Shown here: positions 8,485-16,944 of the stretch, in pieces
How the letters are laid out: every line of letters starts with the position of its first letter
How positions within the stretch are numbered: position 1 is the first letter of the stretch
Assembly (NCBI RefSeq): GCF_013177695.1
Contig: NZ_WOEY01000048.1
Coordinates: forward strand, 1 to 33,026
DNA length: 33,026 bases
Source: Paraburkholderia solitsugae
GTDB taxonomy: Bacteria > Pseudomonadota > Gammaproteobacteria > Burkholderiales > Burkholderiaceae
Reading direction: 5' to 3'
The notes under the pieces: generated by a model
What the model was told of the DNA's origin: nothing
Seen by the model: the letters and a program-made list of their open reading frames with translations, nothing else
Database searches by the model: none
Program-made: the position numbers and the translations under genes

Positions 8485-9267
8485 ATGTTTTCCGTCACCT
8501 ACGCACAACTGAACGCCTGGCTCACGGCGTTCCTGTGGCCGTTCGTGCGAATTCTCGCGCTGGTGGCGACTGCGCCGGTGCTTGGCAACCGCGCGCTGCC
8601 GATGCGGGTGAAGATCGGCCTCGCGGCCTTCATCACGATCATCGTCGCGCCCACGCTCGGTGCGCTGCCGCAAGTCACGGTGTTCTCCGCCGAAGGCGTG
8701 TGGATCATCGCCAACCAGTTCCTGATCGGCATCGCGCTCGGCATGACGATGCAGATCGTGTTTCAGGCGATCGGCGCCACAGGTGATTTCGTCGGTCTGG
8801 GCATGGGCCTGGGTTTCGCGACGTTCTTCGACGCGCAGGCGAGCAGTTCGAGCCAGGTGCTGTCGAGCTATATGACCACGATCGCGATGCTGGTGTTTCT
8901 GGTGATCGACGGCCATTTGCAGATGATCAGCGCGCTGCTGACCACGTTCCAGTCGGTGCCGGTCTCGGCGAACATCCTCGGCGCGCCCGGCTGGCGCACC
9001 CTGGCGAATTTCGGCAGCACGGTGTTTTCGGCGGGGCTGCTGCTGTCGCTGCCGGTGGTCGTCGCGCTCCTGATCGCCAACATCTCGCTCGGCATCCTGA
9101 ACCGCGCCGCGCCGCAAATCGGCGTGTTCCAGATCGGCTTTCCGCTGACGATGCTGATCGGCATGCTGCTCCTGCAGCTGATGATCCCGAACATGATTCC
9201 ATTCTTCATGCGCCTGTTCGATGTTGGCATCGATCAGATGGGACGCGTGGCGGCCGGCTTCAAGTAG
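8485..9267 (+). CDS. fliR: Flagellar biosynthetic protein FliR
   Basis: FliR is the single-copy member of the FliPQR gate that caps the export channel in the inner membrane. The 260-residue product matches the family length and is hydrophobic throughout, with about six membrane segments (for example FVRILALVATAPVLGNRALP and the C-terminal PLTMLIGMLLLQLMIPNMIPFF). The FliR core around GLGMGLGFATFFD is present. It is the last gene of the rightward operon, followed after about 60 bases by a hairpin that separates it from the opposing flgKL operon. Confidence 0.97.
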   Translation: MFSVTYAQLNAWLTAFLWPFVRILALVATAPVLGNRALPMRVKIGLAAFITIIVAPTLGALPQVTVFSAEGVWIIANQFLIGIALGMTMQIVFQAIGATGDFVGLGMGLGFATFFDAQASSSSQVLSSYMTTIAMLVFLVIDGHLQMISALLTTFQSVPVSANILGAPGWRTLANFGSTVFSAGLLLSLPVVVALLIANISLGILNRAAPQIGVFQIGFPLTMLIGMLLLQLMIPNMIPFFMRLFDVGIDQMGRVAAGFK

Positions 9268-9329
9268 CGCAGCCTGCCCCGGGGCGGCGACTGGCTTCGC
9301 GTTGGCCACCCATCGGCCACCTAAAACAA

Positions 9330-9368
9330 AGAAGGGCGGAACCGGCTCACACCGGCTTCCGCCCTTCT
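9330..9368. terminator. Hairpin terminator between convergent fliR and flgL
   Basis: AGAAGGGCGGAA at 9330-9341 pairs with TTCCGCCCTTCT at 9357-9368, and the stem is extended by an offset CCGG/CCGG pair. On the minus strand the hairpin is followed by CTTTGTTTTAG, a fair U-tract, so it best serves flgL; on the plus strand the run after the stem (GCATTT) is weak. It sits between two convergent operons and probably ends both. Confidence 0.8.
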
Positions 9369-9390
9369 GCATTTCAGACTACGTAGCCGC

Positions 9391-10617
9391 TCAGTTCAGG
9401 TACTGGAACAGCGAAACGCTCTGAATCTTCACGAACGCCTGCTGCGCCGCTTGCAGCGCGTTTTGCGTCATCGTGTACTGGCCGATCGTCTTGGCCATGT
9501 CGGTCTGCGTCAGATCTGCCAGGTTGCTCGCCGTCTGCAACGTGTTGGTCTGCGTGACGGTCTGCAACGCTTGCACTTGCTGCTCACGGCCACCCACCGC
9601 CGCCTGCGCGGTCACGACGTTGTTCATCGTGTTTTCGAGCTGGGTCATGCTGGTGGTCAGCGCGCTCTGGAAAGTGGCCGTCGAGGCGCCGCCAGACAGC
9701 GGCGATTGCAACGTGGTGATCAACTGGCTCAGATTTGCGAACACATCCATGCTGCCTTGCGTGGCCGGCGTCACGGAAAAGCTGTCGCCCGCGTTCGGCG
9801 CGCCAGTGATGTTCACCGTCTGGCCGCCAAGCGTGATCGCCGAGCCGGCCGTGAACGCTTGCGGCGCGCTCGTGGTCGGCGCCCCGCTCGGCGGGGTCTG
9901 GGTCACCGTGTAGGTGGTCGCCGACGTGAAGTTGATCTGGTACGTATCCGCATTGGCCGGATTGGTCGGATTCGTCAGGCTGACGGTGCTGATCACGCCC
10001 GTGCCGGTATTGGCGGCCGTCGCGGCCGGCACCGAGCTGGTGCCGATTGCTGCAACGCTGCCGAAGATCGCGATACCGTTGTCGCCGGTCTGAATCGTGT
10101 GCGACGACGTGACCTGCATGGAAGGCGTACCGGTATCGCCCGAATAGCTCACAACGCCGGCTGCGTTGGTGGTGTACGGGGTCGCGGTGGTTTGATAACC
10201 GCCGAACAAGGCGTTGCCCTGCGGATCGGTCGCATTGGCGAGCGTCATCAACTGGCTGCGCAAGCTCTGCAGTTGCGTTGCGATCGAGCCGCGGTCGCCG
10301 TTGTTCAGCGAACCGTCGCCGGCGCTCAGCACCAGCGTATGAATGCTCTGCAGCACTGTATTGACGCTGCCGAGCGTTGAATCTTCCTGTTGCAGCGAAG
10401 AGAGCGCTGCGCCCTGGTTGGTCGTGTACTGCGACAGGCTCGTCGCCGTCGAGCTCAACAGCACTGCCTGCGCCGCGCCGAGCGGATTGTCCGACGGCGT
10501 GGAGAGGCTGACGCCGGTCGAGATCTGTTGATACAACTGCGACAACTGAGCTTGCTGATCGCTCATCGTCGCCACGTTCATGTTGAAGTACTGCATGCTG
10601 GAGATACGCATGTTCAA
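9391..10617 (-). CDS. flgL: Flagellar hook-associated protein 3 FlgL
   Basis: FlgL is the second hook-filament junction protein, secreted with the FlgN chaperone and joining FlgK to flagellin. The 408-residue protein begins MNMRISSMQYFNMNVATMSDQQAQLSQLYQQISTG-like, the flagellin-family N-terminal coiled coil, and ends with the matching C-terminal helix (MAKTIGQYTMTQNALQAAQQAFVKIQS). It is longer than Salmonella FlgL (317). The extra length is a Thr/Gly/Ala-rich central region at about residues 170-285, which contains a beta module also seen in FlgE. It starts 4 bases after flgK ends, so the pair is one transcript. Confidence 0.96.
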   Translation of the reverse strand: MNMRISSMQYFNMNVATMSDQQAQLSQLYQQISTGVSLSTPSDNPLGAAQAVLLSSTATSLSQYTTNQGAALSSLQQEDSTLGSVNTVLQSIHTLVLSAGDGSLNNGDRGSIATQLQSLRSQLMTLANATDPQGNALFGGYQTTATPYTTNAAGVVSYSGDTGTPSMQVTSSHTIQTGDNGIAIFGSVAAIGTSSVPAATAANTGTGVISTVSLTNPTNPANADTYQINFTSATTYTVTQTPPSGAPTTSAPQAFTAGSAITLGGQTVNITGAPNAGDSFSVTPATQGSMDVFANLSQLITTLQSPLSGGASTATFQSALTTSMTQLENTMNNVVTAQAAVGGREQQVQALQTVTQTNTLQTASNLADLTQTDMAKTIGQYTMTQNALQAAQQAFVKIQSVSLFQYLN

Positions 10618-10621
10618 CGCC

Positions 10622-12595
10622 TCACTGGAAGATGCCGAGTAGCGTCTGGAACAGGGTCTGCGCGGTCTGGATAACCTTGCTGTTCGCCTGATAGAGCTGC
10701 TGATACTGAAGCAGGTTGGCTGCTTCTTCGTTGATGTTCACGCCCGAGACCGACTGCTGCGCGGTGGTGATCTGCGTCACCAGCGAGGTCTGCGCCGTGC
10801 TCGAGGTCTGAATCTGGTTGGTCTGGTTACCGATCTGGTTGACGTAGTTCGCATACGCGCCCGTCAGCGTGACCGTGCCGCCCGACAATACCTTCGCCGC
10901 GGACAGGTTCGACAGCGCCAGCGCATTGCGGCCGTCGTTGCTCGCGCCGGTGTTCGGGCCGATGGTGAACGTGTCGCCCGCGGCCGGTGCGCCGCTGATC
11001 GTCACCGAAACGTTGTTCATCTGGCCCAAGGTCGGGTTGGTGATCGTCAGCGACGCACCCGTGGCCGACGAATACGGCACCACGGTCGCCGCACTGGCGA
11101 TCGGGTAAGGGGTAGGGGGCGTGCCAGCTACCGTCACCGTCGAACCGGCCGGGAAGCCGGACAGACCCGCGCCGTTGTACGACAGCGTGGTGGTCGCATT
11201 CGGCATCGTGTAGCCGGCCGTTACGGTGCCTTGTGTGATCGTACCGGTGCCGGTATTGCTCGGCGTTGCAGCGCCGAGCACCGGTGCCGCGGCGGCAATC
11301 GCCGACGGGTCCGTGGTCGCCGTGTTGAAGCTGTTCAGCGCGCCGCGGGTCGGTTCGACCGTGAACGAGTCGCCGGCTTTCATCGTGCCGGTGGTCGAGA
11401 AATTTAGACCGTTGATCGGCTGGGTCAGATTGGCCGCCGAACCCACCACGTTGCCGGTCGAATTGTCGGTCAGCGTGTAGGTGCTGCCGTTGTAGGACAG
11501 CGTGTAATCGCCGGTAGTCGGCTGCGCGGGATTCGCGAACGAGACGTTCAGCGACGCGTTACCGGTGTTCTGCGTGTTCGCGTAGACGGTCGGGCCACCC
11601 ACTGAGAACAGCGCGCCGCCTTGGGCGCCGGCGAGCGTGATGCCGAGGCCGTTCTGCGCGTTGACCTGGGCGGAAAAGCTCACCGCAATCGCGCCGAGTT
11701 GCGCTTCCGACGGATCGAGTGTCTGGCTGCGGAACGCCAGCAGGCCGCCCAGCGTGCCACCCGTGACCTTGCTGTCGGGCAGGTTTTGCGGCGCGGCGGC
11801 CGGGTTCGCACCGGCTTGGCCGAGATACTGCACCGACAGTTCGCTGGTGTCGCCTGTGGAAGGCGCCGTACCCAGGTTGTAGCTATTGGTGGACGACACG
11901 AGCGGCTGGCCGTTGGCCATGAACACGCTGTAGCTGCCGTTGCTGTTCACGACGTTCACGCCGATCAGTTGCGACAGGTTCGACACGGCTTGATCGCGTT
12001 GATCCATCAGCTGGTTCGGCGGCTGACCTTGCGTGCTGGCCTGGGAGATCTGCCCGTTCAACTGGGCGATCTGTTGGGTGTAGCTGTTGATTTGCGCAAC
12101 GGTGTTGCTGAGCTGCGTGTTGACGCTCTGGCGCATCGCGTCGTATTGCTGACCCGCGGCATTGATCTGGTTCACGAGCGTCTGCGCGCCGCTTATCGCG
12201 CCCTGACGGGTGGACAGGCTGGAGGCGTTGTTCGAGACGTTCTGCAAACCGGTGAAGTAGCTGGTGATCGCGCTTGCAATGCCGGCTGTCGGGCTGCCGA
12301 CCAGATTGTTCAGTTGCGAGATCATCGTGTTGTACGCCGTCAGCGAGCTGCCCGAGCTCTGGGCGTTGTTCAGCTCAGTGGTCAGGTACTGGCTGTACTG
12401 GCGCGTCACGGTGACGGTCGAGACACCCTGCGGCAGAAAACCCGAGCCGGTGTACTGGCCGCCGGCTTCCGCATAAACGGGGGTTTCGATCGTATAGCCG
12501 GGCGTCGACGCGTTGCTGATGTTCTGGCCGGTCGTCGTGAGTCCCCACTGCGCAGCGTTCAGTCCGCTGAGGCCGATACTGATGAGATCTGACAT
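10622..12595 (-). CDS. flgK: Flagellar hook-associated protein 1 FlgK
   Basis: FlgK is the first hook-filament junction protein. The 657-residue product has the conserved rod/hook-type N-terminus (LISIGLSGLNAAQWGLTTTG then QNISNASTPGY) and the C-terminal segment (INEEAANLLQYQQLYQANSK) ending LLGIFQ. The middle, about residues 300-560, is Thr/Gly/Asn-rich beta sequence that forms the surface-exposed domains and varies between species; Salmonella FlgK is 553 residues. A sigma-28-type promoter lies about 60 bases upstream, consistent with a late (class 3) flagellar gene. FlgL follows at once. Confidence 0.97.
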   Translation of the reverse strand: MSDLISIGLSGLNAAQWGLTTTGQNISNASTPGYTIETPVYAEAGGQYTGSGFLPQGVSTVTVTRQYSQYLTTELNNAQSSGSSLTAYNTMISQLNNLVGSPTAGIASAITSYFTGLQNVSNNASSLSTRQGAISGAQTLVNQINAAGQQYDAMRQSVNTQLSNTVAQINSYTQQIAQLNGQISQASTQGQPPNQLMDQRDQAVSNLSQLIGVNVVNSNGSYSVFMANGQPLVSSTNSYNLGTAPSTGDTSELSVQYLGQAGANPAAAPQNLPDSKVTGGTLGGLLAFRSQTLDPSEAQLGAIAVSFSAQVNAQNGLGITLAGAQGGALFSVGGPTVYANTQNTGNASLNVSFANPAQPTTGDYTLSYNGSTYTLTDNSTGNVVGSAANLTQPINGLNFSTTGTMKAGDSFTVEPTRGALNSFNTATTDPSAIAAAAPVLGAATPSNTGTGTITQGTVTAGYTMPNATTTLSYNGAGLSGFPAGSTVTVAGTPPTPYPIASAATVVPYSSATGASLTITNPTLGQMNNVSVTISGAPAAGDTFTIGPNTGASNDGRNALALSNLSAAKVLSGGTVTLTGAYANYVNQIGNQTNQIQTSSTAQTSLVTQITTAQQSVSGVNINEEAANLLQYQQLYQANSKVIQTAQTLFQTLLGIFQ

Positions 12596-12652
12596 GCGTC
12601 ATCCTGAAGGGCGACACCGACCACTTGCCGCCACGTTACTTGAACATCTTGT

Positions 12653-12679
12653 TTAACGGCCCTCACGAGGAAAAATTGA
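12653..12679 (-). promoter_or_regulatory. Sigma-28 (FliA)-type promoter for flgKL
   Basis: Reading the minus strand, TCAATTTT, then 11 bases, then GCCGTTAA. Against the enterobacterial FliA consensus TAAAGTTT-N11-GCCGATAA this matches 6 of 8 and 7 of 8 positions with the exact spacer. The -10 end lies about 57 bases before the flgK ATG. The promoter overlaps an inverted repeat (12658-12684). Confidence 0.7.
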
Positions 12680-12684
12680 GGGCC
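12658..12684. terminator. Hairpin overlapping the flgK promoter
   Basis: GGCCCTCA at 12658-12665 pairs with TGAGGGCC at 12677-12684 around an 11-base loop. It lies downstream of ycgR on the same strand and could end that transcript, but no U-run follows the stem, so termination is uncertain. Confidence 0.4.
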
Positions 12685-12751
12685 ATTCCGATGCTTGTTC
12701 GACGTTTGTTTCAACGTTTGCGAGGCGCGTGCCGCAAGGCTTCTGCACCGC

Positions 12752-13525
12752 TCAGCGCACCAGCGAACGGCGCTTCATTTCGAGTTGCGTAATCAGGCGT
12801 TGAAGCGTGTTTTCGGCGCTGCCCGGCAGCGTCAGAAAACGGAAGCCAAGTTGGTAGCGCTGCGTGCCGTTCGGCAACGCGGTGGAGCGGTGCGACACCA
12901 GTTGCAGATCAAGCGAAAGCCGGCCGAGCGTGCCGAGCGACAGTTCGCAATCCTGCAGCCGCGTGCCCATCGGCAATTCGGCCACGCGTTCATCCGTGGT
13001 GCGCATGCCGACGCCGCCAAGCGACAGATCGTGTACTTCGAAGCGAAACGTGTCGCCTTCGGGCAAACGGCCGCTGCACATATACGGATCGAGAATCGGC
13101 GCATCGACGCGGAAATACTCGCGGCGCTGCACATAGAACAGCACTTCAGGGAAGTCGGACTCGAATGCGGGCAGTCCTTCGTAGCGGGTCTCGCGCGGCG
13201 TGCCGGTGACGAACTCGACGCGCACACCGTCAGGCGACGCGTGGAACTGGCAGCGCGGCGCGCCCAATAAGCCTTTGTTCTGCTCGGCGAGCGCGCCCCA
13301 ATCGAAAGTGAAGGTGCGCCCGCGCACGTCGACATCGAGCAGGCGCGTCACGAGCTGACCGCCCGCGTATTCAACGGTGAGGAAATCGCCTCGATTGACG
13401 AGGTTGCGTAACTGAACGCCGATCTCCAGCGGATTGCGACGGCCGAAATCGGGTGCGCTTTCGTCTAGGGTGGCGTGCGGCTGGCCGGGTGCGTCGGTCT
13501 GGCCGTGCGACTGGGTAGTATCCAT
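12752..13525 (-). CDS. ycgR: YcgR-type flagellar brake protein, PilZ domain
   Basis: YcgR binds cyclic di-GMP and then slows or biases the flagellar motor through FliG/FliM or MotA. From ATG 13525 the protein has 257 residues: an N-terminal YcgR domain at about 25-125 (LRNLVNRGDFLTVEYAGGQL) and a C-terminal PilZ domain. The PilZ c-di-GMP motifs are intact: RREYFR at about 134-139, giving RxxxR, and DLSLGGVGM at about 166-174, giving DxSxxG. An in-frame TTG at 13564 with a close AGGAG is an alternative start that adds 13 basic residues. A sigma-28-type promoter upstream places it in the late flagellar regulon. It stands as a single gene between flgK and flgJ. Confidence 0.9.
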   Translation of the reverse strand: MDTTQSHGQTDAPGQPHATLDESAPDFGRRNPLEIGVQLRNLVNRGDFLTVEYAGGQLVTRLLDVDVRGRTFTFDWGALAEQNKGLLGAPRCQFHASPDGVRVEFVTGTPRETRYEGLPAFESDFPEVLFYVQRREYFRVDAPILDPYMCSGRLPEGDTFRFEVHDLSLGGVGMRTTDERVAELPMGTRLQDCELSLGTLGRLSLDLQLVSHRSTALPNGTQRYQLGFRFLTLPGSAENTLQRLITQLEMKRRSLVR

Positions 13526-13659
13526 AGGCTTGCCGGTATGCTTGTTCTTGCGGGCGCGTGCCAAGGCTCCTGCCGGGGCTTTCGCGCGGTCTTCATCGAA
13601 GCCGCAGCACGCGCATTCAACCGGACATTACAACGCTTTCCGGTATCGGGTCTAACTGA

Positions 13660-13686
13660 TTAGCGGCAGCGCCCAGCCAAAATTTA
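13660..13686 (-). promoter_or_regulatory. Sigma-28 (FliA)-type promoter for the ycgR gene
   Basis: Reading the minus strand, TAAATTTT, 11 bases, GCCGCTAA: 7 of 8 and 7 of 8 against the FliA consensus with the exact spacer. It lies about 95-135 bases upstream of the two possible ycgR starts and points at the gene. This is the strongest content of the 13565-13935 gap. Confidence 0.75.
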
Positions 13687-13791
13687 GGGGGCGGTTATGA
13701 AATATTTGCCGCAAACGTTAAAACCGATATACCGCGGATGAAATCCGGCGGCTTCGAATACTGGCGGCGATCAGCTGGTCACGCGGTTCGA

Positions 13792-13813
13792 CCGGCCGCC
13801 CGTAGGCGGCCGG
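13792..13813. terminator. GC-rich hairpin downstream of flgJ
   Basis: CCGGCCGCC at 13792-13800 pairs perfectly with GGCGGCCGG at 13805-13813 around a 4-base loop, about 120 bases beyond the flgJ stop. No U-tract follows on either strand, so it may be a factor-assisted terminator or an mRNA-end stabiliser. Apart from this and the ycgR promoter I see nothing else in the 13565-13935 gap. Confidence 0.45.
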
Positions 13814-13935
13814 CCTCATCCGTCTTGTTATGCACCTGGCCCCGTCGCGTGCATGGCTTTATTCGAGAAAATCACCCTGCATGAACTGATCAACCGCACG
13901 GTCGACTACGACCGCGTACCTGTATTAACGGCAGC

Positions 13936-14925
13936 TCAGCCCATTTTCTGCATGATGGACATCAGTTTTTTCGCGTAATGCGGATCGGTCGCGTAACCCG
14001 CGCGCTGCATGCCGTTGGCAAAGCCATTCACGTCATGCGCGGAATTGATCACCTGCGCATAACGCGGGTTGCCCTTGAGCAGGCTCGCGTAGTCGGTCAT
14101 CGCTTCCTGGTACGAGTCGTACGCACGGAATTTTTCGACGGTGCGCTGCGGTTTGCCGTTCACATATTCAGTCGTGACCGTCGAGACGGTCTTGCCGGTC
14201 CAGTCCTTGGTCGCCTTGATGCCGAACACGTTGTGGCTGGTCGAACCGTCCGACTTCTTGATCTCGCTCTTGCCCCAGCCCGATTCGAGCGCGGCCTGGC
14301 CGATGATGAAGCGCGCCGGAATACCGGTTGCCGCGCTGGCGGCTTGCGCCGGCTCGGCCAACTTGTCGACGAAGGCATCGACCTTCGGCGAACTGCCGTC
14401 GCCTTTGATCGGCGGAGTCAGCGCGCTGTTGGCCGAGTAGCCCTTGCCCATCGCCAGTTGGCCGTTGGCCTGCGCATTGCCGTAGGCTCTCGCAAGCGCA
14501 TTCAGCGCCGCGCTCTGGCCTTCGTCGCCGCCGCTGCCGCCACCCAGCGCACCGGCGAGGCCGCCGCTTGCACCATTCGCGCCGCCCACCTGCATGCCCT
14601 GATTGCGCATCATCTGCTTGAGCATCGCGTCAGCCACGCCAATGCCCTTCTGCGACAGCTGTTGCGACAACTGCTGATCCATCATCGACGTGAAGGTGGC
14701 GCTGTCGTGCGAATCGAACGGACCATCCTGTGGCGTCGCATCGCGCATGCTCTTCAGCATCATCTGCGTGAACACCGCGTCGAACTGCTGAGCGGCCATC
14801 TTCATGCCGGCTTGCGGCGAAGCCTTGGCTTGCGCACTCAATTTTCCGAAGCCTTGGACGTCGAGCGCGAAGCGCTGGGTCAGGTCGTTCGCCGCATTGG
14901 CGGAATTGGTCGTATCCGAATTCAT
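13936..14925 (-). CDS. flgJ: Peptidoglycan hydrolase / rod cap FlgJ
   Basis: FlgJ caps the growing rod in the periplasm and cuts peptidoglycan to let it through. The 329-residue product is a full two-domain form. The N-terminal rod-binding domain is at about 45-110 (AAQQFDAVFTQMMLKSMRDA, then FTSMMDQQLSQQL). A Gly/Ala-rich linker follows, then a C-terminal glucosaminidase domain at about 175-325, with the catalytic Glu in QAALESGWGKSE near residue 214 and the family segment HNVFGIKAT. There is no signal peptide, as expected for a type III exported protein. It is the last gene of the flgB-J operon and follows flgI by 12 bases. Confidence 0.97.
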   Translation of the reverse strand: MNSDTTNSANAANDLTQRFALDVQGFGKLSAQAKASPQAGMKMAAQQFDAVFTQMMLKSMRDATPQDGPFDSHDSATFTSMMDQQLSQQLSQKGIGVADAMLKQMMRNQGMQVGGANGASGGLAGALGGGSGGDEGQSAALNALARAYGNAQANGQLAMGKGYSANSALTPPIKGDGSSPKVDAFVDKLAEPAQAASAATGIPARFIIGQAALESGWGKSEIKKSDGSTSHNVFGIKATKDWTGKTVSTVTTEYVNGKPQRTVEKFRAYDSYQEAMTDYASLLKGNPRYAQVINSAHDVNGFANGMQRAGYATDPHYAKKLMSIMQKMG

Positions 14926-14937
14926 CCTGTGTCTTCC

Positions 14938-16125
14938 TTAGATGATTTCCAGCTCGGCGCGCAGAGCGCCCGCCGCTTTCATGGCCTGCAGGATCGACAT
15001 CAGATCCGCGGGCGTCGCACCGAGTGCGTTGAGCGCCTTCACCACTTCGGCAAGATTGGCGCCGGCGGTCACCATCTTCAGTGCGCCGTTGTCCTGCTTC
15101 ATCTGAATCTGCGACTGTTTCTCCACCACCGTCTGGCCGTTCGAGAACGCACCCGGTTGGCTCACCACTGGCTGCGTATTGATCACCACCGACAGATTGC
15201 CGTGCGCCACCGCGCAGCTTTGCAGCGTGACCATCTGGTTCATCACGATCGAGCCGGTGCGCGCATTCAGGATCACCTTCGCGGCAGCTTGCGCCGGCTT
15301 GACGTCCAGGTTCTGCAATTGCGCCATGAAGGCGACCTGCTGCTCCGGATCGGTCGGCGCGCGCAGTTGAATCGTGCGGCCGTCGAGCGCCGTGGCCGTA
15401 CCGCTGCCGAACGCGTTGTTCACCGCTGCCACCACGCGCTGCGTGGTGTCGTAGTCCATCTCGTTCAGGTCGAGCTGCATCGTGCCCGCTTGCGACACCG
15501 AGGTCGGCACCGCGCGTTCGACGATCGCGCCGCCGGCGACGCGGCCCGCATTGAGTGTGTTCACCTGCACCTTGCTGCCGTTCGCGCTCGCGCCAGCGCC
15601 GCCGACTGCCACGTTGCCCTGGCCAAGCGCATACACCTGGCCGTCCGCGCCCTTCAGCGGCGTGAGCAGCAGCGTGCCGCCGCGCAGGCTCTTCGAATTG
15701 CCGAGCGACGATACCGTCACGTCGATCGCTTCGCCGGGACGCGCGAACGGCGGCAGCACGGCCGTCACCATCACCGCGGCGACGTTCTTCAACTGGATAT
15801 TCGACAACGACGACTGCGAGTTGCTCGAGCCCGCCGCCTGGTTGTTGATCGAGATGCCGAGGTTCGCCAGCATGTTGGCGAGCGTCTGCGTGGTGAATGG
15901 CGTTTGCGTGGTCTGGTCGCCCGTACCGTCGAGACCGACGACGAGGCCGTAGCCGATCAGCGGGTTGTCGCGCACGCCCTGGATCTGCACAAGATCCTTC
16001 AGACGCTCGGCGTGAGCGGGGGTGACGGCCGGCAGTGCCGCGCAAGCCAGCGCGACGATGGCGAGGACGCGGCCGAGGTGGACGAGTCGCGTGAAGCGGC
16101 CGGGACGGGAGAAGACGGTACGCAT
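14938..16125 (-). CDS. flgI: Flagellar P-ring protein FlgI
   Basis: FlgI is the periplasmic P-ring subunit, which forms a bushing around the rod in the peptidoglycan layer. From ATG 16125 it has 395 residues: a Sec signal peptide at 1-39 ([20 protein letters not shown], cleavage before ERLKD), then the highly conserved start of the mature protein ([38 protein letters not shown]). The C-terminal segment [22 protein letters not shown] is typical. The frame is open well upstream within flgH, but a start there would bury the signal peptide. It begins 2 bases after the flgH stop. Folding and export depend on FlgA, which is encoded nearby. Confidence 0.98.
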   Translation of the reverse strand: MRTVFSRPGRFTRLVHLGRVLAIVALACAALPAVTPAHAERLKDLVQIQGVRDNPLIGYGLVVGLDGTGDQTTQTPFTTQTLANMLANLGISINNQAAGSSNSQSSLSNIQLKNVAAVMVTAVLPPFARPGEAIDVTVSSLGNSKSLRGGTLLLTPLKGADGQVYALGQGNVAVGGAGASANGSKVQVNTLNAGRVAGGAIVERAVPTSVSQAGTMQLDLNEMDYDTTQRVVAAVNNAFGSGTATALDGRTIQLRAPTDPEQQVAFMAQLQNLDVKPAQAAAKVILNARTGSIVMNQMVTLQSCAVAHGNLSVVINTQPVVSQPGAFSNGQTVVEKQSQIQMKQDNGALKMVTAGANLAEVVKALNALGATPADLMSILQAMKAAGALRAELEII

Positions 16126-16127
16126 GA

Positions 16128-16826
16128 TCACCACGGCGACACGTTGAGGAAGAAGCGCTGCAGCCAGCCCATGTTCTCGGCCTCGTCGAGATAGCCCTTC
16201 GCGGAGTATTCGATCTTGGCGTCGGCCACCTGGGTCGAGTACACGGCATTGAGACTGGAAATCGTGTTCGGATTCACGACGCCGGAGAAACGCACGAATT
16301 CGTTGCCCTGGTTGATCAGCATCTGCTTTTCGCCGCTCACCGTCAGGTTGCCGTTCGGCAGCACGCCCGTCACCGTCACGGTGATCGTGCCGTTGAAGGT
16401 GTTCGACGCGTTCGCACCACCGGTGCCGTTGAACACGTTCGCGCCGTTCGCGCTCAGATTGGTTTTGCCGAACAGTCCACCCAGGAAGCCCGCCGTCGGC
16501 ACGCTGAAATTGGTGGTGCCCGTGCGATTCGCGTTGGCGCCCGACGATTTCGTCGCGTTGACGTTTTCCTGAATCACGATGGTCAGGATGTCGCCGACAT
16601 TGCGCGGCCGCTGGTCTTCGAACAGCGGCCGGCCCGCGTAACCCGGGTTGTAGATCGAGCCCGGCGTTTGTGCCTGCGGCGGCATCGGCGGCAAGGCCGT
16701 CATCGGTTGCTGGGTGATCGGCTGCTTCGGCACGAGGCCGCAACCGCCCATCGCCGCGAGCAGCGTGAGCTGCACGAGCGCCTGAGCGGTGCGCGAATGA
16801 ACCGGATTACGAGTGAAGTGCGACAT
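16128..16826 (-). CDS. flgH: Flagellar L-ring lipoprotein FlgH
   Basis: FlgH is the outer-membrane L-ring lipoprotein. The 232-residue protein begins with a short basic lead and hydrophobic segment ending LLAAMGGC; Cys29 is the probable lipidated residue, though Met at -3 makes the lipobox slightly irregular. The mature part shows the family motifs [21 protein letters not shown] (in part), [12 protein letters not shown] and [10 protein letters not shown], and ends [18 protein letters not shown]. The length matches Salmonella FlgH (232). It lies between flgG, with a repeat-containing gap, and flgI. Confidence 0.98.
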   Translation of the reverse strand: MSHFTRNPVHSRTAQALVQLTLLAAMGGCGLVPKQPITQQPMTALPPMPPQAQTPGSIYNPGYAGRPLFEDQRPRNVGDILTIVIQENVNATKSSGANANRTGTTNFSVPTAGFLGGLFGKTNLSANGANVFNGTGGANASNTFNGTITVTVTGVLPNGNLTVSGEKQMLINQGNEFVRFSGVVNPNTISSLNAVYSTQVADAKIEYSAKGYLDEAENMGWLQRFFLNVSPW

Positions 16827-16849
16827 CTTGATTACTGCCTTTCGAGAAA

Positions 16850-16922
16850 ACGCCGGGCCGCCCCAAGTTTCCTTGTCCCCCTCGGGGGGGCCTGGCGCAA
16901 AGCGACAGGGTCGGGGGCGTTC
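16850..16922. repeat. GC-rich intergenic hairpin repeat between flgG and flgH
   Basis: The flgG-flgH gap contains two stacked inverted repeats: CCCCC-TC-GGGGG at about 16877-16888, and CCTGGCGC-AAA-GCGACAGG at 16891-16909 with one mismatch, within a block running from CGCCGGGCCGCCCC to GTCGGGGGCG. Sequences of this kind (a C-run/G-run palindrome followed by a second hairpin) are, from memory, common between genes in Burkholderiales. It probably shapes mRNA ends or stability inside the operon. Confidence 0.6.
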
Positions 16923-16944
16923 TTAATTCCCAGTCCCTTAAGCC

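Noticed and set aside
13978..16194. Plus-strand open frame of 738 codons opposite flgJ-flgI.
   Set aside because: Arg/His-rich translation with no domain, fully antisense to two well-supported genes; a product of high GC and third-position bias.
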